From NCBI RefSeq assembly GCF_026212465.1, contig NC_080047.1:42101422-42165421 (forward strand): DNA of 64,000 nt, read 5' to 3'. Shown in pieces: positions 46,410 to 59,579 of this stretch. The notes beneath the pieces are model-generated. The model searched no databases and had not been told where the DNA came from. It saw nothing but the letters and a program-made list of their open reading frames with translations. Position 1 is the first letter of the stretch; each line of letters starts with the position of its first letter. This DNA is from Amaranthus tricolor. Taxonomy: Eukaryota > Streptophyta > Magnoliopsida > Caryophyllales > Amaranthaceae. A program made the translations under genes and the position numbers.

Positions 46410-47443
46410 GTTGTATGTAGGGGTGTCCATTGGGCGGAGATGTGTTCAAAACAAACTTAATGATCCGATAGTTATCCGATCTTGTCACCAATTTAATGAA
46501 CTTGTAATGTCTTCAGTTTTGTCTCCAAATTGAATTGTTTTTGTAGTGCATACTTACAAGTATGTAAGAACGAATATGGACACAAGACCCGATTTTAAAT
46601 CGATCCGAAATCAAACTGATGACCTAAATGAACACATCAAATTGGGTGTTTAGACAGGTTTCGGGTATAGTACCTCGGTTAATTTTGATTCTCGAGTATA
46701 TAAGGGTTGTTTTGAATTGGATTGGATCGAGTCATATCCGATTTTAGTTAATTGAATCAATTTTGTATATCTCTAGTTATATGTATAGGCGAATACAAAA
46801 ATTCAAATTAAGGAGTCGATATATTAGAAGTCAAAAATGTAAATTAAAGAGGGTATGTTGTGGATTTATTAGTAAAAACAGTAATTAATGTTCATAATTT
46901 TTATTTGTTCAAAAAAAGTAAAATAAATAAGATCTCAAAAATTATTATTTATTTTTATTTTTCCTCTTGTATACTTTCTTTGGTTTTCAATAGTTGATAC
47001 ATTTCTGTTTTTCACGCTATTTAAGGTATAATTTTAATTCATAATATCTTTATAAATTAAATATGATCAAATTTTAAAAAGTTAACATGATGAAAATATA
47101 TATTTAGACAATTAAAACAATATTCCATTTAATTATATTATATATTATACATAAAAAAAAGTATATGCAAAACATGATTATATGTTGATGAATAGTAGCA
47201 TGGCAATATGTTATGGGAATAATTATTTTCATTTTTTTTTTGTAAAATCTTTTAGTTGATTCCTTCTTTCAATTATGGAGGGAATTAAAAGTGGTGGAAT
47301 TTTAGCCACTTGATGCTCAAATTGACAATCTGTAATCTTTGGCATCATTTTGCTCATCTAGCACAAGATGTGATCATATCAAATTTTATATTGTGATGGA
47401 TTTGTGGAATCAAAATTAGTGACAAATAAAAAATTTGAATTCT

Positions 47444-47444
<1 letters not shown>

Positions 47445-47515
<71 letters not shown>
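47445..47515. repeat. (TAA)n/(TTA)n palindromic microsatellite
   Basis: About 13 TAA units pass directly into about 11 TTA units, so the whole tract can fold into a perfect AT hairpin. It is likely to be highly length-variable. Confidence 0.95.
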
Positions 47516-47518
<3 letters not shown>

Positions 47519-47699
47519 TAAGTTCAGAATTCTTTTGAATAAAATAAAAAATGGATTTTATTAGTATTAAACTTATTTTTTTTAATTACTAATACATATG
47601 GTAATACCACCTTTCTAATTTTTATGCATTTAATAATCTTTCTATTTTTGATTCTTGTCTTTTTTTTTTCTGCTCTTTTCTTATCATTATTTTTGGTGT

Positions 47700-48503
47700 T
47701 GTTCCGACCGTAAAGAGAACAATCAACACTCTCAACTAAGATGAAAAGAATGCCTTTTAAGGTTCACAGTGTATATGAACTACTGGGGAGGCCTAAGTTG
47801 CTTTTCCGACTGTTTCACCGTGTTTTCTTGTACATGGTAGCAAACAAGGGCCGGAGAGGGGTCCTCCTCCGACGATTAAGTCAGTAAGGGTTTTGAGATG
47901 ATTGCTAATATCAGGAATTAGAGCTATTTTTGTACGAGAGAATAATGCTTGGGTTTCTGGGTAAAAGTTACGTTTTTTTTTGTGATGCATGGCATTGTAT
48001 ATTTATAGTGGTGGGCCTTAGGATAGATTCCCAAAACCTTAATGGCAGTTTATGCTTTTACCTTAAATGGACTCTTTTTCGTGATCAGTGGAGAGAGAAA
48101 TAGAATATTTTGTAAGCCTACATGGCGTTTGGTGATTTGCTGATTCTTACACCATGGTCCTTATTCTCTATCTTTTAGTACACCTACATGGGTAGGGTAC
48201 GAGGTAGGTGTGGTGCCTTGCCTTATACAAGTATTGACAGTTTTTCTGAGCATAACTGCAGTTGCTTTCTGCCACGTTATCGTTTTCGTTGTTATAATTC
48301 TGCAGGATCAATCATCCTGTAGGTATTTATGTTCTTCATTCTCTGCCAGGGTCGTTTTAATATGACCCAACTGTATCTGTGAGTACTGTAGTCCTGAATC
48401 TTAGCTGAGGAGTAAGTTTAGTCCTCCAGGAAGTTAAGTCGTCCTTCCCAGGGAGCCTGGACCTCAGAATCTTGAGACTAAGGATCATGTTCCAGCACAT
48501 ACA
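47700..48503 (-). mobile_element. Solo LTR, probably Ty3/gypsy
   Basis: Minus-strand LTR of 804 bp that begins TGTATGTGCTGG and ends TCGGAACA, a TG...CA structure. The flanking 5-mers are GGTGC (48504-48508) and GGTGT (47695-47699), a target duplication with one mismatch. A TATAAATA promoter lies at 48000-48007 and is followed by an R-like leader containing TGACTTAATCGTCGGAGGAG, a motif style I associate with plant gypsy LTRs. Neither primer-binding site nor polypurine tract adjoins, so it is a solo LTR. The open frame in it (47793-47990) is not a gene. Confidence 0.65.
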
Positions 48504-50204
48504 GGTGCCAATCATCCTACTATTTTTCATATTCTTAATTTATCAAGTTTTGATTTAGAATACGTGTTCCTTCATTCTGATCATCTTACAAGTAACTTAC
48601 ATGAGTATGATATTATATTAATTATCTATAAATTTATTTTAATTTTTTTTATCTTTGATTTATTTCATTAGTTCTCATTGTTTTATATTATTTTATGCTT
48701 AATACCATAATTAATCTTGTATAATCTTAGTAATTTGTTGCAAAAAGAAAAAAAATGAGATAATAAAATCTATGCACCTAATATATAAGTTAGAAAAACC
48801 ATATTTCAAAGTAAAAGTCTTGTAAGTCAACACAATACAAACTCTTTTACAAATACTTCTATTTAAGTTTAGTTTCCAAAACACCCAACTACATTTATTG
48901 TGCAAATTAGAAAGGGAAAAAAGGTAAAGGCGAACTTTAGAAAAGAAACTGATAGATGAGATAAAATATAAAATAAAAATGTTAATAAATATTAAAGAAA
49001 AATTGAAATAATGGTCATGACAAAAAAATAAAAACGACGTAAAATTCATGTGCCAGACTTGAAAAAATATTGCAAAGAAATATTCTTTAATTTTAAATAA
49101 TTTAGTATTTACTAGCTTATGTGTACAAGGACGTTTCAAAAATATTAGGATTCTCTCTATCACCTTTTCTTTACACTTTTTGCTCGTAAAAGAGGTGTGT
49201 ATTTGCGTAATTGCATAGATTTTGGAGTGGATTGCCAATGCCATTGGTCAACAGGAATGTATACCCAAAGCCCAAAAGGACGGATGGCTTCCAATAATTC
49301 ATTCATTTTGGAGTTTTTAATTCATCCCCATAACAAAGGATTATTCTCTCTGTCTTCATCAGGATAAAAAGTTGTAAGCATCTGCAAATGCTAACGCCAT
49401 ACTATTAAAATTGGTAATTTAAAAAAAAAAAGTTAAATATTTACTATTAAATAAATAGAGAGTAAACTGTATGGATGAAATCAAAAGAAAGCTAAAATAT
49501 ATGTATGAAATTAAAAGAAATTAAAGAATTGTTATAATGCAAAATGAACAAGAATCAAAATAGAATTAACGCTAAATGAATGGAATATAGTACTTCCTAC
49601 CCCTAATTTTGCTACGTCTGTCTAATATAGTTTGTTACTTTATATTTTAAATATGACTTCACCTATAAATACAATTTATCTCTCCTTCATTAAACATGAC
49701 TTTATCTATTAACGTATTTCCGAAAATACTCGCTTTTTACCTTTTCTTAATTTATTTGCGAACTTTTTAAATAGCAAATTTAAAAAACAGAACAATGATC
49801 AACAACGCAACTCCCTTAAAAATAAGTAGAGATAATGTTATAATGGAAAAAGAGATTCTATATGTTAAATATTAATATTACGCAAATTAAATATTTCCAC
49901 TATTTTTGAAGATTCATAAAAGGTGTCACGCAATTGTTTGAGGCTATAAATGCTCAATGTTTTATTGAATGTCAATATATATCTTTCGTTTATCCAATGT
50001 GGCTACCACCACTCATATTTTTTTAATTCTAAAGTCATGATAATCTTCTACAAGCAACAAGAAAAGAGAATATTGTTAAACTCATATCATAATAATAAAA
50101 GGAAAAGTTACCATTAACCTAACTTGTACTCTTATATTAAAGTGTAATTTACAAATTGGCTCATTAATATGTATTCATTAATATTGCCCAAAACATCAAA
50201 TTTA

Positions 50205-50340
50205 GCACTTTAACTATTAGCTTAAGCTTTTGATTGAATTGATTCATTAACATTGTATCAGAAGCCAACACAATAAGAGGATCGAAGTTTAAACCTCAAC
50301 CCCTCATTTTAAATGAATATTTAACGGCATGTATAAGGCT
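50205..50340 (+). mobile_element. TRIM relic
   Basis: AGCTTAAGCTTTTGATTGA, TTCATTAACA, then TTGTATCAGAAGCC and a TCATTTTAAATGAATATTTA stretch. This corresponds in order to the LTR end, tRNA-Met primer-binding site and internal part of the array at 45166-45646, here on the plus strand and degenerate. The 3' LTR was not recognised. Confidence 0.55.
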
Positions 50341-50995
50341 ATATAGCTAAATGGCCAAGGGAAATGAGCATGCCGGAGAATGGTGAAGAAGCTTATGTAA
50401 CCGAAATATCTTATCCAAGAGGATGAAGAAAAAAAATTTAGACATTTTAAATTTAAAATAGACTTTGCACAAGTAAGTTACGCATTAACAAATATGACGA
50501 GAAAAATGTTGCAACTAATAAAAAACAAAGCGTAGTATATTTTAGAAGTATAAGTATTCGTATTATGAATGGTGGTACTCGTCTCGAGTATAATTACGAA
50601 GGCGAAACGGTGGGCATGGAATAAATGAATCCCCCGTTGGCTGTTGTATACTGTAAAAGTAGTAGTTTACAAACTAACTCTAAACTCCAGCAAAAAATGG
50701 CAGAGCAGGGTCACAAATCCTTTGCTCTTTCCAATTACATCTCACAGAACAAAAAGATACATAACATTCTTCAGCCGAGACGGTGTGAACGCTTATAGTC
50801 GACCATTCGATTCGTCTTTGCACACCCGATTGTGCTGTCTTCTGGTTCCACAAACAGACCATAAGTGTGGGTGTGAGGTTCAAGGGCGCAAAGGTGGCAT
50901 GTTGCTTGTCATTTACCCTTAATCCCGGTGACCAGGAGACTCCAGTTGATAGTCGGAACACAATAAGAAGCATAGTGTATAATGGGTTATCACGG

Positions 50996-53900
50996 TTATC
51001 TTCTGTGTGAGTGACCATAAGTTCTGAAACTATCTTGCCATGAACGCCTGTTGCTGCTCCTTTCGAATGGATAATAACCTTGATCACGGTGTTCAGAATA
51101 TCTCCTGGAATTGGTTCGAATATTACTACACTCCTTGAGTGCCTTCCTCATATCCTCTTCATAATCATACTCTTCACGCTGGAAAGGGAAAAATGAAGGG
51201 TGTAAGAGAAGCCCGAGAAAGTGAAGGGAATGTATATGCTAACTTAGAGAAGGATAATAATCCAAGGATAAAAAAATTAAGAAAAAAAACGCTGTGGATT
51301 TTTCATCCTAGCACAAATAGCTCAGAGCTTATAAATTCCTAAATGAAGCTATTACAATAACGTAATCTCATATCAAAACAAGGAGCACAAGACTTGCATA
51401 AATACATGTAGATCTGTCAAACTTTACACAAAACCCAAAACCTGGTCGGCTCAAACTCAATCAATTTTAAAACGAATTGACCCAAAAATGATCCAACCCA
51501 AAATCAAATAAAACGAAAATGACACGAGCCGAACCATCATTTAGAACGAGCTACACACATGCATTAAACAAGAAGCGTTATCACCACTAATTGATTCATT
51601 TCCATAAACCTTTGTAAGATGAAGTCACGGGTTTAGGTTAGCAGACCATTTCTCACAGTTGATGTCGGATATCTTAAGCGAGAAAGGAAACTTCACATTT
51701 CCAGTTCTTATAAGAGGATTCCAATGTGGCAAGCTAACCCAAGACGCAACACCCTATGAAAATATAACAGAACAGATCCACACATGCAAGGGCAGATTGC
51801 CAGATCTAGAAGTGGATGTAGCAAGTTAAAGCTAGTAAGTACCTTGGTAGGATCTGAAAGCACGGCATAGGCCTCACCAATCATTTTAAACAGCCTATCT
51901 GCATCCTTGTACACTAAATCCGCAATATCCTTCCAGTGACGCCCTTCTTCACCATTTTCTCCACTCTTTACTAGGGACTGAGCAGCCTACATTCACATAG
52001 GTTAGCAGCTATAAAATACTAACATTTTCATTTGTCACACATGAGTAACGGCATTAATGCCAGGACTAACTGCTTAAAAGTATAGATTTCTCGAAATAAA
52101 AATTTTGACCTCTTATATATAAATTTCAAGCCTCACAACAATAGAATCAGAAAAACACAAATTGCAGTACCTTGTCAGGGTGATGTTTAAGTGCTGCCTT
52201 CCTGTAAGCCTTCTTAATTTCAGGTACTATATCGGATTTTTTAGTTCCCCTGCAATGAGATTTGACATATAAGACACCGTATTATAAGATTTCAGATACT
52301 TCGCAAGACTTTTAATGATATTCATCTTTTGAGATATTGAATGCATTCTAAGACACTGGAAATTCTTAAATATTGAACAAATAGATCCAACTTAAAAACA
52401 ATTTTCCCACGAGCAAATCAACAAGCATGTATCAAGATGAATAGATGATGCACTGAACAAATCAATATTATTCTGAATGACTACTCTAAAAGATTAGTTA
52501 TGAGTAGAGTTCATCAGTACATATTCAATGGATAAAGTGCACCAACGTGGAATTGCCAAATTCAAGTTACTACAGAGACCATTCACAAGAAAATGCATAC
52601 TGAAAGATAAAATCTGCAATTTCTCATAACAGTCTGGGTATAATTTTGGGTCTCGAGAAGAGTATGATATAAGGAAAAAAGTCCCGCAGCAGCCCAGAAG
52701 GTGAAAAGATTGTTTATCATGAAAGGATGAAAGAAATGAAAAAAATTTAAACAGAAGTCATATGCCCCATAACAGTCTCTTGGATAGTCGACCCCAATCC
52801 AATCAACCCCAATCACGCAAAGAAGTAAAGTTTGAAATCAGGCTTACAAAATGAGGTAAAAATCCAATGGAATCTCCTTTTTAGCTTCTTCGTCCATCAT
52901 AGACAGCCGCTGCTGTACTTGCCTAATCTCCTTCCCACTTCCAGATCCAGATTGTTTAGATTTTTCCTTAGATTGTTTCTGAAGAAGAGATAACAGTCTC
53001 TGGAGGTCAGAGGCAGCTTGTTTGTAGTCTCTAATCATCTCATGCAAAGTTGCTCTTCTAGAAACTGCCTGTGGGGCAGCAAATAAGAAAAAAAATCAAT
53101 GATAAGTTGCACAGAAAACTTTAATCAAAGAAGAGCATTAATATGTATCAACAGTCAAACTGCATATTGGACATTAACAAAGTTCTGACAACCAGCTTTT
53201 AGGAGCACGGAAAGAAATAAACTTAACAACAGGATATGCATCAACAGTGTATGCAATTCAAGAATCAGGCTTTAATGCATAATTATCACAATGCAATGCA
53301 ATCAATCTTATCACTAAATTTGGCTTGCTACCAACTCTTGTGCACTCCTCAAGTATCCTTGAGAGCCGCACATTCAGGTTTAAAAGTGTATTAAAGGGTC
53401 AGGAAGAAAGGAAGTAGTCATAAGATCCTAAGTCAATGTCTCTTTTGGCCAGCACAATCGTAACTAGGACAACCATAAATCAAAGAACAGAGAAGCTAAC
53501 TGGACCTTGGCATAAGTTTCATCGAGGGCAATTGCCAAGCTGCAATCTGAGATCGCATCAGTGACTTGGCCCATAGCTTGGTGAGCAGCCGCACGATTGC
53601 AAACACAGATAGCTGCGAATGGGCGAGATTCCATACTACCATATATAGCAGCAGTATAATGCTCAACTGCCTCCACATGTTTTCCAGAGCGAAATGCAGC
53701 ATTACCAGCACTCTGCAACCAAGAAACATAATAGTCAAGTATGGACCAGTGGAAAAGCACAAAGGGGAATTGGATTTGCAGAGAAAACAGTATAGGAAGA
53801 AAATGCGGCCACAAAGAAAGGAAACATAAAGATCAAATTAAACATGCAATTCAAGATAAAATTTGAAAACTGCCAGATAGATACTCCCTCCACCCACGTG

Positions 53901-56900
53901 TTTGACCCATGTACAAATTTTTGGTAGTTCTTTTGAGTTTACCATGTTATATATTTGGAAATTGACCCCACGGACCCATCAATCTTTCTTTTTTTCTCCT
54001 CCCACTTGCCTTTCCCCACACATATGGTTTTTCCCTTTATAAGAAATACTATCCTATGCAATCCTGGGGACAAAGGAGTATTGCATCAAGGATGGGTAGT
54101 GCCACAGAAGAGGAGCAGTAAAGATTTGCAAAACTACGTTCTCTACTTTTGGGGGGGGGGGGGGGGGGTTTGGCGGGGGGAGGGGAGGAGGTTACACACG
54201 CAAGTACGCAACCACAATGCTGGATCATGCATAACTAATCCACAAGACAAATTTTACATTACACAAACATATCAAATTGAAAATTTATAAGTCCATTCCA
54301 AAACCACCTTAAAGAATTATATTATAATTTCATCCACAAACAAACTCCAACTGAAACTTGATATAAAAGGGCTAGTTACAAGCTCTTATTATTTTGAGTC
54401 AGAAAAAAGGATGGACCAACTAAGATGCTCTTATTATTTTGAGTAAGAGAAAATGGTGGACCAACTAAAACAACAAATTCAAAGTTATAAGCTCTTATTA
54501 TTTTCAAGTCATAATTATGCAATATTAAACTCAAATAATAAATATTTGACAAAACAATAGTAGGTTACAACTGAAAAAATTGATGTAAAACTCAAATTCA
54601 CCAAATTTTAATGGGTCAAGCTGGTTGGGTTGGATTTGGTTTGGTTTGGAATTAATGAATTTCTTTCATTGTCCAAAAAAAAATAAAAGATCAACTCAGC
54701 AAAGGCTAAAAGAGAAGCAAAAGCAATTAAAAATATGTTTTCCCTTCAACAGTAACAGATAAAGGTATAGAATTTCACTCTAATTAGAATTCTCAACTAA
54801 ACATAGAGCAATCGTAAAATTATACATTTTCAGATTATGTCTTTATTCTACTTGACGCAAACTCAAAAGGGTCCCCTTGTAAGCACATCAGGAGAAAACA
54901 AAGCACCAACATACATGTAGAATATAGACAACTCCTAAAAGAACCCTCTGATAACCTCATCAGAAAAAAAAAAACAATACACATAAAAATGTATTTTCTT
55001 CATTGAACACTAACTCAAAACACATTCAAGATTCTATTGTGTCAATGGACCTGAAACTTAGACCGTTGCCTATTATATCATGAACATAAAAGATTATAAC
55101 CATACCTTCTGCTTTAGCAGCTCATGTATAGTAACAGCTAACGGGTCAGATGATTCCTGTGTTTTGTTCCGGAGCCTAGCCAAAAGAAGTACATTAGAGG
55201 GATTCAACAAATACTGCTAAAGGAGAGAAGGGCAAGGGCAGGCAAATAAGAACCAAAATGACTATGAAGCGTCAAAAGAATTGTTAGCTATAGGATTCAC
55301 GAAGATCTACAAGGAGCAAACATTTTAGATTAGACCTACTCTTGCTTCTCTAGAAGATCACAAGCTGCCTCAAGATTTCCAAGATGAAAGTGGCACTTTG
55401 ATAACGTACAGTATCTCCACATTCGTACATCCGTAGAAGATTCATCAACCTCATAGTTTTCAGGCGTTACAGCCATAAAGTTCTTTTCAGCAAAATCAAG
55501 TGTCTTCTGGCACAATGCTATTGCTTCTTCATGCCTAGCTAGCTGAACACCAAAACACAATATAGCATCAGCATGAGCTATGAAACAAAATTGGCTAGAG
55601 ATCTATTTAGTTCACGTGAACAGAAAAATAATGTAAAATTACATCACATACCATGCAAAGTGCCTGAGCTCTCAGTTCAAGTAGTTTCTCAGAATATATA
55701 CTTATCGACATTGCTTCATCAATACACTTTAAGGCATCAACAGCAGCTTCAGATGTCCTTTGTTTCAAAACTTCAGCACAACGACTGGTGCACTCCATCA
55801 CTTTCTGCCAATCAAAAAGAAGTATAAATATTGCAACAAAATGACACTGTTGTTCGAATTACGGGATACAAGAGAAGGCACAAGAAAATAAATACGATGA
55901 GTAACTTTTATTATTTCGAAAACATTGCACATAAAGGGTGGAGTGTTGCAACCTTTCCTAGAAGGTGGGTTTCACTTTCATATTGATACAAACTAGGAGG
56001 TGTCGGTTGTCATTTTCTTGTACAGTTTGTAATTTTTTTTGTTTTGGATGAGATTCCATTTTCCAAAAAAAAAACATTGATATCAGTACAGCAATATTTT
56101 CAACAGGGTTTTGAATTATTTCAGTGCCTACTAGAGGTGTTCAGTGCCCACGGTCTAGTTTGGTGTAGTTTGACCGTTGATAGTAAAACACCATTCAAAC
56201 AGAAAAATATGGTTTGTTGCTTTATTGAAACCAATAAACTGCAATAGTACTGAAACTTAAACAAACCTAAGCATAGTGGACACTTTTAGGTTCTGTTTGG
56301 GGCACTTTTGGTTTGTGGGTTAAAAACATTTCACAATTTCAAAAACACTGTCAAATATTTTATGTTATTTTAAATAAAGTGCACCCTGTGGTTAGATTAG
56401 GTTTGTGTAGTTTTGAAAACAGGAAACCAAATAATATTACCGTTATATATGAAGATAAAAACCAAAGCAAAGGTGAAAGTGATAACAGTATAACACAACT
56501 TCGTCCAGGTTTGTTAATGGCACATAGCATAAATAAACACCACCTTTTCACATCGAAACTTTCTTTTAAACTTTCTTATTTGAGTTACATTGTATCAAAA
56601 ACCTCCAAAGTAAGCTGAAGATTAGTACTAAGGAACCAAATACAATTGTTAGACTAAAATGATGAAAAGAAAAGGAAAAATAGAAAGAAGCTAAGAAAAA
56701 TCAATCTGGCCATGTGCCTTTTGCCCCTCACATAAGTGATGAAGCAAACAAAAAGGGAACTTAAGAAAGACAAAGCAATCTTTTACCTGAGCCTTTTGGA
56801 TCCCATCAGAGGCTGAAATGATGAGTTGTCTATCAAGGCAAACATTACCAGAGCCCATACACTTCTCAAAGCATTGAATGGCATCCTCCACCTCTCCAAG

Positions 56901-59232
56901 CTGAAGATGACAACTAACACCCCACCAAAAAAGAAAAGCAAAATCAAACAACAGCAAAACTTAAACATATAGCATAGGCTATGCATACTAAGCACCATAA
57001 GTTTATGCCCAATTCATGCCTGTTGTAGAATCTTAGTAAGGAGAATTCTGTTAAATGGAAATTCGATATCACAACTATAATACACTAAAGCACAAGCACC
57101 ATTTCAAAAAGGGAGAAGGAATAGAGCTATTTAAAGACAAGTTTCAAACAGATTGACTTACTTTGCCGCTCTTATCTGTGCCCTAAAGAAAGAGGGATCA
57201 AGCTCAACTGCCATAAGGCAATCTCTTATTGCTTCACGCACTCGACCAAGAGCCATCCGTGTTGCAGCACGGTTACTGTAACAACGAACAAGGGGGCTAA
57301 AGGCAACAGCTGATCCATTCCCTAGAGAAACGCAATTCACCCCCCATGTGTAGAAGTCTTCTGCTTTGGAGAGCTCCCCCTTTTCATAGGCTTCATTTCC
57401 CCTAAAAGCATTAACTAATTATTTCAAATGAATTAAAACAGAAATTACATAAAACAAAAAAGTAGAAGGGCGTGCCCAAAAGAAAATGCATCAAATAAGC
57501 AACCCTTGTATATACAATACATATACCTCCTTCGCCACTTCTCACAAGCTTTTTCTGCAGCACTGTAAGCTTCATACCCCAGCTCGTCACCTGCTACAGT
57601 TCCATGCTTTTGATTGATATGAGAAGTACCATCCAAGGAAGAACCCCGGACCTTAGATGCACCACTAGATATAGAAGCAGGTTTCATACGATATTTTCTC
57701 CTCTGTAAGCGCTTCTGAGATGAAACATGATTCAGAGAAGCAGTTGGTGAAGTGAACTTTAACTTCTCTTCATCTCTACTTTCCTTAACGGAACAGAAAG
57801 CAAACTGTGCTGCATCGCCACCATGACTATTCATTTTTGAGCTAATGCCAGCACCAAAATCATTCAGTTGTGTTTCTATTGGCACAGCAGATGAAATACC
57901 ATTTGTTTCCTTAATTTGATCGGTTTCATGATGGCCACTAAGAGGCACATTAGTACTTGAAGCAGTGTCCTCATATGGAGAAAAATCCATGGGCGAATAA
58001 CATTCAGGCGCATCTTGGCCTTGAGTAACACCTTCAGCAGATATAGGGGTTTGTACAGATTGCAGCTTAGTGAGTTTTGAAGGTTTCGACTTACCCTTTG
58101 CTTTCTTTACATGTTTGTCTTTCCTACCTCGACACCTTGAATCGAACTCTGATTTTCTACCTAACCCGGCAGTCAAATTTGCTGAGAAGGATATAGGTGC
58201 ATCAAATTGAGGTAATTTAAACTCTGAAAAAGGCAACTCAAGCTCATTGGGCAAACATGAAGCACTACAATCTACCTTCCTCTCGGTTGAAGACGAGCAT
58301 CCATGAGGTTTCGAATTACCTACTTCAGCCTTAAAGGTTGAAAAAGAGAAAGAAGGAAAAAGCACATCTTCTTTTACTCTTGCTCCGCCATTTTCAGCCG
58401 GACAACAAGATTCACCTGCATTCGAAAATTTCCCACCACCTCCAAACACAAAAACATCATCACTAACACCATCCACATTACCATTCAAATTGGTAACATT
58501 CTCATCAATTACTGATCGCACCGACTTTCCACCAGTTTTGAACACGAATAACCTCTCCCCACCTTTCAATTCATCCCCGTTACTCAATCCATCACCGTTA
58601 TGTTCACCAGAATTCCTTCCAATAGTTTCGGTATTTCGAATATTCAACTTCTCCAGCTCATCAACAAGCTTAAAATCCGCCCCATTTACACCATATTTCA
58701 AATCACTAAAACCATCAATACTACTTTTCTTATTAGTTTGTGTCTTCATTACATTTTCACTACTAAAGCTAAAATCTTCACGTTGCAAATTATTTATTGA
58801 ATCGATATTTTTTCCATTAGCTCTGAACCCAAAAAGAGTGGCAGCTACATTACAACTATCATCACCACTATCATCAACTTTAGAATCACTATTATTTTTA
58901 ATATTATTATTATTCGAATTAGGAGCTCCAAATACAAAACCCAGATTTTCATATCGATTAGTATTACCGTTAGAACAGTTCTGGGAACTTACAGATTGAA
59001 ATGGATTAGCCCCAAAAGCGGTAGCCGACGAAAATGATTTGGAGCTCTTCCTCTGCTTAACAAGCCTGGGCTTAGTTCGGGTCGAAGAACCCCGGCCCAT
59101 CGAAGATGAGAATGAAGTAGAACAACCAGTACTAAAGCTACAATCATCAGTAGAACTAATCGAAGGACAATTTTTTTCACTTTGGGGATTGAAATTGAAA
59201 TTGGAATCTACTGAAATCGCCGGTGGAGTCAT
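50996..59232 (-). CDS. TPR protein with C-terminal J domain (AtTPR15/16-like co-chaperone)
   Basis: Probable Hsp70/Hsp90 co-chaperone. Exons (minus): 59232-57527, 57401-57162, 56913-56787, 55804-55652, 55542-55340, 55175-55106, 53712-53506, 53068-52848, 52249-52171, 51986-51843 and 51178-50996, giving 1110 aa. Residues 1-560 are low-complexity and Ser/Asn-rich, with FG dipeptides at 73, 101, 134 and 263. TPR units occupy about 560-930, for example GNEAYEKGELSKAEDFYTWG, YSNRAATRMALGRVREAI and SAGNAAFRSGKHVEAVEHYT. The J domain is at about 968-1057 with the HPD motif at 999-1001 (ALKHHPDK), after LDFYLILG. An insertion separates HPD from the last helices (IGEAYAVLSDPTKR). The start is the first ATG of a long open exon. 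Plant homologues are about 1150 aa with the same order of domains. Order and length fit TPR15/16, but the identity of the exact orthologue is uncertain. Confidence 0.9.
51179..51842 (-). other. Last intron of the TPR/J gene, with CCCAA-rich relic
   Basis: A 664-bp intron. The stretch 51425-51545 has degenerate ACCCAAAACC / GACCCAAAAATGATCC motifs similar to the subterminal repeats of the hAT-like element at 34537-36735. No terminal repeats were seen. Confidence 0.5.
53884..54078. mobile_element. Stowaway MITE
   Basis: It is flanked by TA (53882-53883 and 54079-54080). Termini: CTCCCTCCACCCACG on the left and CTCCTTTGTCCCC read from the right, the classic CTCCCTCCGTCCC-type ends. Its length is 195 bp. 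It lies in the 1.4-kb intron between TPR/J exons 6 and 7. Confidence 0.82.
54151..54168. repeat. Homopolymer of 18 G with further G-rich sequence
   Basis: An uninterrupted G run followed by GGCGGGGGGAGGGGAGGAGG within the intron 53713-55105. The length is uncertain in most sequencing data. The rest of that intron is AT-rich with no gene. Confidence 0.9.
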
Positions 59233-59460
59233 GTTTTAGGGTGGATTTAAAGCATGCAATTGGGGAAAAGAAAAGGAAAAATTAGGGCTTTGGGTGTGGG
59301 AAAACAATAGTGGATTTGATTTGTACAGAACGAAAATGGAGGGGTTAGTTTGTATGAGAAACGGCAAAAGAAAGGTTTTTTGGTGTTAGTGTTTGCGTGG
59401 CTTGATTATTCTCCAACTCTGATTCGTCTCTTTCAAATTTAAATTGCGGATGACGTTAAA
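59233..59460 (-). promoter_or_regulatory. 5' UTR and proximal upstream region of the TPR/J gene
   Basis: Sequence directly upstream of the start codon at 59232. No definite TATA box was seen. The plus strand here has TTGGGGAAAAG and a GGGTTTGTATG-like context only. Confidence 0.4.
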
Positions 59461-59579
59461 CCTTCTAGTCTCTTGATCTTGGGCCTTGGGCCGTTTAGAA
59501 TTTGGCTCGATATTGTTGGTTGTTCACTGATTTATTTGACTATATTAATTATTTTTTTGTTTATTGATAAGTTAGTTAT

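Larger units (their letters stand above)
46319..50995. other. Intergenic region between the second CML gene and the TPR/J gene
   Basis: It contains the CML promoter at its left end, a degenerate CCCGA/CCGAT-rich relic at about 46430-46770, a microsatellite (47445-47515), a solo LTR (47700-48503), AT-rich sequence with a 177-codon minus-strand frame (48711-49244) that looks non-coding, and a TRIM relic (50205-50340). The right end includes the 3' UTR of the TPR/J gene. No gene is supported. Confidence 0.75.

Noticed and set aside
47793..47990. 65-codon minus-strand frame
   Set aside because: It falls in the transcribed leader of the solo LTR and has no protein-family features.
48711..49244. 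177-codon minus-strand open frame
   Set aside because: AT-rich, Phe/Ile/Lys/Ser-biased translation with no recognisable domain. It lies in intergenic DNA next to a solo LTR.
50680..51087. 135-codon minus-strand frame at the 3' end of the TPR/J gene
   Set aside because: It overlaps the last TPR/J exon in another frame. The J-domain frame runs through to a stop at 50996.
58490..58999. 169-codon plus-strand frame
   Set aside because: It is antisense to the large first exon of the TPR/J gene. Ser/Leu-rich antisense shadows are common opposite Ser/Asn-rich coding sequence.
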